From Palsa-1400 sp036008545 (GTDB taxonomy: Bacteria > Verrucomicrobiota > Verrucomicrobiia > Limisphaerales > Palsa-1400): a DNA stretch of 21,547 nucleotides. How positions within the stretch are numbered: position 1 is the stretch's first letter; the number at the start of each line of letters is the position of its first letter. Below are positions 16,110-21,547 of this stretch, piece by piece. The position numbers and the translations under genes are program-made. The stretch is taken from NCBI GenBank assembly GCA_036008545.1, contig DASYNM010000004.1:1-21547 (forward strand). Reading direction: 5' to 3'. The notes under the pieces are model-generated. The model saw only the letters and a program-made list of their open reading frames with translations, was not told where the DNA came from and did not search any database.

Positions 16110-16151
16110 ATGGCAGGGGAATGGGAAGAAGAGTTTACAGAATTGCCATTC
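16108..16151. terminator. Possible weak hairpin after mutY
   Basis: GAATGGCA (16108-16115) is repeated inverted as TGCCATTC (16144-16151) with a 28-nt loop, overlapping the mutY stop. There is no T-run, and the loop is long, so termination is only a possibility. Confidence 0.2.
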
Positions 16152-16163
16152 TTGACATCGTGT

Positions 16164-16343
16164 TCACTTTTTCCTTTTCGTTAACTCTTCCAGCCTAGTC
16201 CTGATTAAGACCAATTTTTTGCGGGGATCATCCGGTGATCCGTCTTCAACTCCCCGCGCCGTCTTCTTGGGCGGTCGCGGTGGCCCTCCTGCTGGCGCAG
16301 TTTGTGTTTTCGGCTTCCGCTCAGGATTAGGATCGCTCTTCAT
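16164..16343 (-). CDS. Possible small basic hypothetical protein
   Basis: A 59-codon frame from ATG 16343. The predicted product is very hydrophilic, with a Pro/Lys-rich middle (QTAPAGGPPRPPKKTARG) and a Lys/Arg-rich helical end (LIRTRLEELTKRKK). I recognise no family. In favour: it fills the gap between mutY and modA and has a plausible charged C-terminal helix. Against: no convincing Shine-Dalgarno sequence, a short length and low complexity. It may be a non-coding frame. Confidence 0.35.
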   Translation of the reverse strand: MKSDPNPERKPKTQTAPAGGPPRPPKKTARGVEDGSPDDPRKKLVLIRTRLEELTKRKK

Positions 16344-16456
16344 GCTGCTAATGATGGCAGCTTTGCCGAAAGGAGACCAGTTTAGATGCGTTTCCCCTGA
16401 CTCGCTTCGCACCTGCGCTTGACGCGGATTTATTGGGCGGGGCACGATATATCTCC

Positions 16457-17230
16457 ATGCGTATACCGGCTGGCCTCAAATTCCTTCTGTGCCTGCTCTT
16501 ATTGTGTGCGAGGGCGTGGGACGGTTCCGCTGCCTCGGTGACAGTTTTCGCGGCTGCCAGTTTGAGCGACAGCCTGTCGAAAATTGCGGCGCAGTATGAA
16601 AAGGAGTCGCCCGACAAAATCGTCTTCAACTTCGCCGCCTCCAGCCTGCTGGCGCGGCAAATCGAGGAAGGAGCGCCGGCGGATATTTTCTTTTCGGCTG
16701 ACGAGGCGCAAATGGACCGATTGCAAAACAAAGGGCTGATTCTCCCCGAAACGCGCAAGAGTCGGTTGTCCAATCTGCTTGTCATCATCGTGGCAGCGGA
16801 CAGCTTGCTTTCGATTTCCTCGCCGAGTGATCTGGCCAAGCCTTCGGTCAGTCGCGTCGCACTGGCCGATCCGCAGGCCGTGCCGGCGGGAGTGTACGCG
16901 CGCGAGTTTCTTCAGAAGCAGAATCTTTGGACCGCCATTGAGGCGAAAGTGGTTCCGACGGCCAATGTCCGTGGCGCACTGGCAGCCGTGGAGTCGGGCG
17001 ACGTTGAGGCGGCCGTCGTGTATAAAACCGATGCCGCCATTTCGAAAAAGGTGAAGATCGCGTACGAAGTGCCGCCGCAGACCGGCCCGAATATCAGCGA
17101 ACCGATGGCGGTTCTGAAAGAATCGCCGGAGCCTGCGGCGGCCAAGCGGTTTTCGCACTACCTTGATTCGCCGGCGGCTGGGAAAGTGTTCGAGGAATTC
17201 GGATTCATCGTGCGAGACTCGGCACCATGA
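16457..17230 (+). CDS. modA: Molybdate ABC transporter substrate-binding protein
   Basis: A 257-residue periplasmic protein expected to bind molybdate or tungstate and deliver it to the ModB permease. It begins with a signal peptide (hydrophobic core LKFLLCLLLLCA at 7-18, cleavage near GSAA). ModA hallmarks follow: SVTVFAAASLSDSL (27-40), FNFAASSLLARQIEEGAPAD (57-76), IFFSADEAQMD (77-87), and VALADPQAVPAGVYAREFL (134-152). I chose ATG 16457 because it gives a normal signal peptide; the frame is open from 16433 without a better start. The stop overlaps the modB start (ATGA), so the two are coupled. No molybdenum-cofactor riboswitch is recognisable upstream. Confidence 0.94.
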   Translation: MRIPAGLKFLLCLLLLCARAWDGSAASVTVFAAASLSDSLSKIAAQYEKESPDKIVFNFAASSLLARQIEEGAPADIFFSADEAQMDRLQNKGLILPETRKSRLSNLLVIIVAADSLLSISSPSDLAKPSVSRVALADPQAVPAGVYAREFLQKQNLWTAIEAKVVPTANVRGALAAVESGDVEAAVVYKTDAAISKKVKIAYEVPPQTGPNISEPMAVLKESPEPAAAKRFSHYLDSPAAGKVFEEFGFIVRDSAP

Positions 17231-17892
17231 GCCAGGAGTGGCAAATTGTTTGGTTCACGGCCTGGGTGTCGGCGTTGAGCACGCTTATGATCTTGCCGGT
17301 GGGGTTGGCGGCGGCGTGGCTGCTGGCACGTTGCGATTGGCCCGGCAAATCGCTGGTGGAAACACTGATCACCCTGCCGCTGGTCATGCCGCCGGTGGCG
17401 ACGGGCTTGATCCTGCTCAAGGTGCTCGGCCGCCGCGGCGTGCTGGGCGGATTTATGCATGACAGACTCAACCTCGATTTGGCGTTCACCTGGCGGGCGG
17501 TGCTGGCGGCGCAGGCCGTGATGTCGTTTCCGTTGTTGGTGATGTTTGCGCGCACGGCCTTTGCGGAAGTCAATCCGCGCTTCGAACAAATCGCGCGGAC
17601 GCTTGGGGCGGGGGAATGGCGCGTGTTCTTTTCCATCACCGTACCGCTGGCCTGGCGCGGCATCATCGGCGGAATGATCCTGGCTTTTGCGCGCGCCTTG
17701 GGCGAGTTCGGCGCGACCATCATGGTCGCTGGTAACATTCCCGGCAAAACCGCCACGCTGTCGCTTTCCATTTACGAATCGGTGCAACTGGGACAGGACG
17801 CGTCGGCCTACCGCTTGCTGGGGATTGCGGTCGTGCTGGCCTTCGCCGCAGTCTGGGCAGGTGGATGGTTTCTGCGGCGGCGCAAAACATGA
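17227..17892 (+). CDS. modB: Molybdate ABC transporter permease
   Basis: A 221-residue inner-membrane permease with about five membrane helices (roughly 10-34, 44-68, 88-110, 140-168, 194-216). The cytoplasmic EAA loop that docks the ATPase is present (FEQIARTLGAGEWRVFF through ITVPLAWRGII, 119-147). The ModB-typical FARALGEFGATIMVAGN is at 154-170. It overlaps modA by 4 nt. The EAA loop implies a ModC ATPase partner, but no modC follows: the next gene, 58 nt on, is thiH. The ATPase must be encoded elsewhere or shared. Confidence 0.94.
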   Translation: MSQEWQIVWFTAWVSALSTLMILPVGLAAAWLLARCDWPGKSLVETLITLPLVMPPVATGLILLKVLGRRGVLGGFMHDRLNLDLAFTWRAVLAAQAVMSFPLLVMFARTAFAEVNPRFEQIARTLGAGEWRVFFSITVPLAWRGIIGGMILAFARALGEFGATIMVAGNIPGKTATLSLSIYESVQLGQDASAYRLLGIAVVLAFAAVWAGGWFLRRRKT

Positions 17893-17950
17893 ATGGTTGC
17901 GTTTTTGTTCTTGGCCCCAGCCACCCCTCGACTTTCCTGCTTTCTTTGTT

Positions 17951-19147
17951 ATGCTGGCCGACGTGAGTTTTGTTCGCGAGTTAAACACGCTTCCTCTCAA
18001 CGGCCTGCTGCAATGTTCGCTGGAAGCCACGCCCGCCGAGGTGCGCGAGGCGCTGGGGAAGCCGCGTCTGGCCTTGGCGGATTTTGCGCGGCTGATCTCT
18101 CCCGCCGCCGGCGCAGACTTGGAGGAAATGGCCCGCCGTTCGCAGGCGCTGACGCGTCAGCGCTTCGGCCATGTCATCCGCCTTTTCGCGCCGCTCTACC
18201 TTTCTAACGAATGTGTCAATAATTGCAAATACTGCGGTTTCTCCCGCGACAATCCCATTGTCCGCGTAACCCTCAGTGTCGAGGATGTCCTGCGCGAGGC
18301 GCGGGCGTTGCGGGAGCAAGGTTTCCGCAATATTCTGCTGGTCGCGGGCGAGCATCCTAAATTTGTTACTGGGTCGTACCTGGCCGATTGCATCCGCGGG
18401 CTGCACGATGAAATGCCATCCATCTCACTTGAGCTGGGGCCGATGGAAACGGAGGATTATCTCCCGTTGGTCCAGGCCGGCGCGGACGGTTTGGTTGTTT
18501 ACCAGGAAAGTTATGACCGCGCTGTCTATGCCGAAATGCACACGGCGGGGCCGAAACGGAATTTCGACTGGCGCCTGGAAACGCCTGAGCGCGCTTACGC
18601 GGCGGGATTTCGTCGGCTGGGCATCGGTGCTTTGTACGGCTTGGGCGATTGGCGCCGCGAAGCGATCAGCTTGGCCGCGCACGCCGAATATTTATTGCGC
18701 CATTGTTGGAAGGCGCAACTGACGGTTTCGCTGCCGCGCCTGCGCCCTTGCGCGGGGGAATTCCAACCGCCTGCGCCCATGTCCGAACGCGACTTGGTGC
18801 AACTGGTCTGCGCGCTGCGCCTGTTGTTGCCCGACGCCGGCCTGGTGCTTTCGACCCGCGAATCGGCCCGCTTGCGCGACGGCCTGATACCTCTCGGCAT
18901 CACCATGATCAGCGCCGGAAGCCATACCGAACCGGGCGGCTACACCGGGGCGGGCCGCGAGAAGCTGCACCACACGCAGCACGGACGCATGGTGGCCTTG
19001 GCCGCAGGGTCCAGCGAATGGGCCTCCGGCGCGACGGGCCAATTTGACATCGCCGACTCGCGATCCCCGGGCGAGGTGGCCGACTTGTTGAAGCGCCTCG
19101 GCTACGATCCAGTCTGGAAGGATTGGGACGCGGCGCTGATGGCTTGA
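17951..19147 (+). CDS. thiH: 2-iminoacetate synthase
   Basis: A 398-residue radical SAM enzyme that cleaves tyrosine to dehydroglycine (2-iminoacetate) and p-cresol for assembly of the thiamine thiazole ring. The [4Fe-4S]/SAM motif is C88-X3-C92-X2-C95 in SNECVNNCKYCGFSRD. Other family features are ILLVAGEHPKFV (about 123-134), LELGPMETEDY, YQESYDRAVYAEMHTAGPK and the C-terminal SAGSHTEPGGYTG segment. The length is near that of E. coli ThiH. ATG 17951 is the first good start; the open frame upstream overlaps modB. There is no Shine-Dalgarno sequence and no TPP riboswitch pattern before it. It is followed by thiS after a 28-nt gap. Confidence 0.95.
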   Translation: MLADVSFVRELNTLPLNGLLQCSLEATPAEVREALGKPRLALADFARLISPAAGADLEEMARRSQALTRQRFGHVIRLFAPLYLSNECVNNCKYCGFSRDNPIVRVTLSVEDVLREARALREQGFRNILLVAGEHPKFVTGSYLADCIRGLHDEMPSISLELGPMETEDYLPLVQAGADGLVVYQESYDRAVYAEMHTAGPKRNFDWRLETPERAYAAGFRRLGIGALYGLGDWRREAISLAAHAEYLLRHCWKAQLTVSLPRLRPCAGEFQPPAPMSERDLVQLVCALRLLLPDAGLVLSTRESARLRDGLIPLGITMISAGSHTEPGGYTGAGREKLHHTQHGRMVALAAGSSEWASGATGQFDIADSRSPGEVADLLKRLGYDPVWKDWDAALMA

Positions 19148-19175
19148 TCCTAACCTGCTGGCTATTATGGTTTGA

Positions 19176-19385
19176 ATGAACGACCACTTCGTCATCGCCA
19201 ATGGGGAGAAGATTGCCACCGAGTCCCCTAGCACCATCGAGCAATTCCTGCGCGCGCGGAAACTTCTGCCCCGCTGCGTCGTCGTCGAACATAACGGCCA
19301 GGCGGTCGCGCCTTCGGAATTCAGCGAGCGCCAATTGGCGGACGGCGACCGCCTTGAAATCGTCAGCGTCGTCGCCGGCGGATGA
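19176..19385 (+). CDS. thiS: Thiamine biosynthesis sulfur carrier protein
   Basis: A 69-residue ubiquitin-like sulfur carrier. It is recognised by the N-terminal strand (HFVIANGEKIAT), the central VVVEHNGQAVAPSEF (40-54), the DGDRLEIVSVVAGG end and the terminal Gly-Gly, which is adenylated and converted to the thiocarboxylate that supplies sulfur to the thiazole. The length and ends are typical. It lies directly after thiH, but no thiG or thiF follows; its stop overlaps the next start by 4 nt (ATGA). Confidence 0.93.
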   Translation: MNDHFVIANGEKIATESPSTIEQFLRARKLLPRCVVVEHNGQAVAPSEFSERQLADGDRLEIVSVVAGG

Positions 19386-20095
19386 ACCCGGACATGCGCG
19401 CATTTTTGGCGGCGTTCGACACGGAAATCGTGTTCGGACAAGTCATCGTGCACCGCCTGGAACGCGGGTTTGAACTGCGCCACGAGTTGGATCGCGCCGC
19501 CCCCCCCGCGAGTCTGGCCACCCTAAACGGAACTGAGTTGCGCGCCTGGGCGCAAACGGCTGCCAGCGGCGCCTTTCGACCGCTCAAGTCCGCCCCCAAT
19601 CTACGCGCCGGCTGGCGGGCCGAGGCGGCGTCCGTGGAGGCCTTGGAGCTTCTGCTCCATTATGTATATCCTGGCGCGGTGGCAGATTGGTTTGCCGCGC
19701 AATCGGCGCAGCCGCCGATCACCTCGTATCGACAATTCACGGCGCGGCAATCGGGGATGTATCGCATCACCAGGATGCTTAATGACGCCATCACCGGAGC
19801 GGCCATTCGTGCTTGTTGTCATGTCGATTTTTGCCTTAAGCGACGTTTGTGGTCGGTGGAAGGATTGGAGCCGGACGCCGCCGGGCAGAAGAGCCTCATC
19901 CCGTGTCTTGAACCGTGCGCGTTGCTGCTGGAATTCGCCCGGAAAGTGGCGCGGCTGGAGCAAGGTGTCGCGACGGTGTCTGAGGAACCGAATGCGGACG
20001 CGGCGGAAAGCGATTTCGACGCACCCAACAATCCCAGACGCGTGCGATTTGGCTTGGAAAAGCAAGCTCTGGCAGTTAAACCGGCGTTGGAGTAA
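19382..20095 (+). CDS. DR2241-like cysteine-rich (putative Fe-S) protein
   Basis: A 237-residue cytoplasmic protein. Its middle part (about 113-190) resembles the DR2241-type putative 4Fe-4S domain: TSYRQFTARQSGMYRITRML, then five clustered cysteines (C145, C146, C151, C175, C179) in IRACCHVDFC and CLEPCALLLEFARK. Such domains occur next to or fused with CbiX-like chelatases in some genomes; no chelatase part is present here. The comparison is from memory and moderate. The C-terminal 45 residues are acidic and probably disordered. It is translationally coupled to thiS (ATGA overlap) and sits where thiG would be expected. It is not a ThiG homologue: no TIM-barrel motifs are visible. The function is unknown. 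Confidence 0.7.
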   Translation: MNPDMRAFLAAFDTEIVFGQVIVHRLERGFELRHELDRAAPPASLATLNGTELRAWAQTAASGAFRPLKSAPNLRAGWRAEAASVEALELLLHYVYPGAVADWFAAQSAQPPITSYRQFTARQSGMYRITRMLNDAITGAAIRACCHVDFCLKRRLWSVEGLEPDAAGQKSLIPCLEPCALLLEFARKVARLEQGVATVSEEPNADAAESDFDAPNNPRRVRFGLEKQALAVKPALE

Positions 20096-20106
20096 GCTGA
20101 AGTTTT

Positions 20107-21264
20107 ATGCGAGTTACCATTTCAATCACGATTTTAGGTTTGTTGAGTTTGGCCGCCACGTCGGGGGCGCAACAAGTGCCTGAGGCCTTATTGCCCCCGC
20201 CCACAAATCAGGTGCCGGCGGCGCTTTTACCGCCGGACACTAATTTGCTTTCGCACACGTTGGCCGCCAAAGAAGCCGACGCGGCTTGGACTGAATTGCA
20301 GGATGCTTCGCGCCGGCCGCAGCCACCCGCCGCGTGGCAAACCAAGGAGCCCAGCGACAAGGAGATGTCCGATTTTCTCATGCCCTATGCGCTGGCGTTG
20401 ATGGACAAGGCGAAGGATTTTTACACCCGATTTCCCACGGATAGCCACTCACTTGAGGCCCGCAAACAGGAATTGGAAATGACGGGCGTGGCCCTGACCC
20501 TGGGCGCGACCAACCAGCAAGCCCGCCTGGACGCCGCCGAGAAAACCCTGCTGGCCGACCCCGCGCTTTCCGAAGACGACCGCTTCAGTATTCGCCAAAG
20601 CGACGTCCAACGCGCCGCCCAGGTTAAGGAATCCGAAAGCGAGGCGGCCGCCGTCGCCGAGTTGGAGAAGGGGATTCGCGCCTTGCAGAAGGAATTTCCG
20701 AAGCGTCCGGAAATCATGCAAATGCTGCTGGATATCGCAGGTGATGCCGAAGGCGAAAAGGCGCGCGGCATTTTTCAAGAGATCACCAACAGCCCGATTG
20801 CCAGCGATGAAATCAAACAGTCCGCCACCGGCGAGTTGAAGAAGTTAGACCTGGTCGGCAAACCCGTTGACCTGCACTTCACCGCCGTGGACGGACGCGA
20901 GGTGGATGTGTCGAAGTTGAAGGGCAAAGTTGTGCTGATAGATTTTTGGGCGACTTGGTGCGGGCCTTGCGTGGGAGAGCTACCGCATGTGAAGGAGGCC
21001 TACGACAAGAATCATTCCAAGGGCTTCGAGATCGTCGGCATCAGCCTGGATCAGGAGAAAGGCAACCTGACGGAATTTGTTTCCGGTCATAGCATGGAAT
21101 GGCCGCAATACTTCGACGGCCAGGGCTGGGACAACAAATTGGCGGGACAATTCGGCATCACCAGCATCCCTGCCATGTGGTTGATCGACAAAAAGGGCAA
21201 TCTTCGCGACCTCCACGCCCGCAATGACCTTGGCGGCAAGGTCGAGAAGTTGCTCGCCGAGTAA
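20107..21264 (+). CDS. TlpA-like thioredoxin-fold protein with long N-terminal region
   Basis: A 385-residue exported protein. The signal peptide (ITILGLLSLAATSGA, about 7-21) is followed by a duplicated proline-rich motif (VPEALLPPPTN and VPAALLPPDTN, 24-46). A mostly helical, charged region follows (about 50-248). The C-terminal thioredoxin domain (about 250-385) has FWATWCGPC with redox cysteines C285 and C288, and the conserved cis-Pro region SIPAMWLIDKKG (353-364). TlpA/ResA-like proteins reduce disulfides or assist cytochrome c maturation in the periplasm; the partner is unknown here. It starts 11 nt after the cysteine-rich gene, and the next gene starts 12 nt after its stop, so it belongs to the same run. 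Confidence 0.88.
   Translation: MRVTISITILGLLSLAATSGAQQVPEALLPPPTNQVPAALLPPDTNLLSHTLAAKEADAAWTELQDASRRPQPPAAWQTKEPSDKEMSDFLMPYALALMDKAKDFYTRFPTDSHSLEARKQELEMTGVALTLGATNQQARLDAAEKTLLADPALSEDDRFSIRQSDVQRAAQVKESESEAAAVAELEKGIRALQKEFPKRPEIMQMLLDIAGDAEGEKARGIFQEITNSPIASDEIKQSATGELKKLDLVGKPVDLHFTAVDGREVDVSKLKGKVVLIDFWATWCGPCVGELPHVKEAYDKNHSKGFEIVGISLDQEKGNLTEFVSGHSMEWPQYFDGQGWDNKLAGQFGITSIPAMWLIDKKGNLRDLHARNDLGGKVEKLLAE
20176..20244 (+). repeat. Two-copy coding repeat in the TlpA-like gene
   Basis: Residues 24-34 (VPEALLPPPTN) and 36-46 (VPAALLPPDTN) are near-identical 11-residue units joined by one Gln. They form a short extended spacer directly after the signal peptide. Confidence 0.6.
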
Positions 21265-21276
21265 CCCGCGCCGTCC

Positions 21277-21547
21277 ATGCCGCCATTGGACCATTTTCCC
21301 TGGATAAACGGGAAGTTCCTCGGCATCGCCTGGTCGGTCTGGAAAGTGGTGGGCTGGCTTGGCAACGCGGTTTTTTTCTCCCGCTTTTTCGTGCAATGGT
21401 ACGCGACCGAGAAGCGCAAGCAAGTGGTGGTGCCGGCGTTGTTCTGGTGGTTGAGCATACTCGGATCGCTCTTGGTGCTCGCCTACTCGCTATACAAAGG
21501 CGACTCGGTCTTTATTTTTGCCTACGCCTTCACCTGGATTCCCTACA
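21277..21547 (+). CDS. Lipid A biosynthesis N-terminal domain protein (partial)
   Basis: The first 90 codons of a gene cut by the window end. ATG 21277 opens a frame with MPPLDHFPWINGKFLGIAW, then WLGNAVFFSRFFVQWYATEK (28-47), the most recognisable stretch of the lipid A biosynthesis N-terminal (LAB_N) domain. The second membrane helix, ALFWWLSILGSLLVLAYSLY, and FAYAFTWIPY follow. The domain is a small integral membrane module found alone or fused to lipid A enzymes and glycosyltransferases. What follows beyond the window cannot be seen. It lies 12 nt after the TlpA-like stop. Confidence 0.82.
   Translation, partial: MPPLDHFPWINGKFLGIAWSVWKVVGWLGNAVFFSRFFVQWYATEKRKQVVVPALFWWLSILGSLLVLAYSLYKGDSVFIFAYAFTWIPY

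Noticed and set aside
16344..16456. Molybdenum-cofactor riboswitch or promoter before modA
   Set aside because: TTGACG occurs at 16419-16424, but no -10 element lies at a suitable distance, and no complex fold is recognisable by eye.
17893..17950. TPP riboswitch before thiH
   Set aside because: The gap is only 58 nt and lacks the conserved thi-box elements (CTGAGA and ACCTGAT-type).
17158..18030. A 290-codon minus-strand frame over modB and the start of thiH
   Set aside because: The translation is low-complexity (His, Arg, Gln rich), and the + strand genes are certain.

Overview
The window reads as a chromosomal segment of a GC-rich Gram-negative bacterium, most likely Verrucomicrobiota (Pedosphaera/Limisphaerales type). 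This is inferred from a prepilin-like protein with an H-X9-DG signature, a PchR-like AraC regulator, an outer-membrane receptor with periplasmic partners, a secreted protein with a verrucomicrobial-looking C-terminus, and hairpin-rich intergenic repeats. No database search was possible, so the taxonomy is inference.

Layout: 66-1040 (-) encodes ribonuclease HIII. Positions 1041-2899 are a gene-free stretch of about 1.86 kb packed with inverted and direct repeats. Then come, on the + strand, a PchR-like AraC regulator (2900) and a type II secretion/prepilin-like protein (3970). A large minus-strand operon fills 13856-4844: a REC-PAS-kinase-REC hybrid, a TonB-dependent receptor, a YfiR/DUF4154 periplasmic protein, a CHASE8-type membrane hybrid kinase, and a REC-histidine kinase. 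Its junctions are 27 nt, a 7-nt overlap, 1 nt and an 8-nt overlap, and a good sigma70-type promoter lies upstream. Next is a secreted or lipoprotein-like protein (14817-14233, -) with its own promoter-like site, then mutY (15039, +) and a doubtful 59-codon minus-strand ORF. The right end is a compact + strand run: modA, modB, thiH, thiS, a DR2241-like cysteine-rich protein, a TlpA-like thioredoxin protein, and the start of a lipid A biosynthesis N-terminal-domain membrane protein cut by the window end.

The most interesting part is the five-gene operon. In the Pseudomonas YfiBNR system, periplasmic YfiR restrains a membrane diguanylate cyclase (YfiN) whose sensor is a CHASE8 domain. Here a YfiR homologue is translationally adjacent to a CHASE8 protein whose output is a histidine kinase plus receiver, and a TonB-dependent receptor stands where the outer-membrane partner would be expected. 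Flanking kinases supply two more phosphorelay modules, yet no protein in the operon carries a DNA-binding or GGDEF/EAL output. I propose an outer membrane-to-periplasm-to-phosphorelay sensing system; this is inference from architecture.

The second point of interest is that two pathways look incomplete: modAB lacks modC, and thiH-thiS lacks thiG (and thiF), with a DR2241-like protein in the slot after thiS. No tRNA, rRNA, CRISPR array, intact insertion sequence, TPP riboswitch or molybdenum-cofactor riboswitch was recognised.
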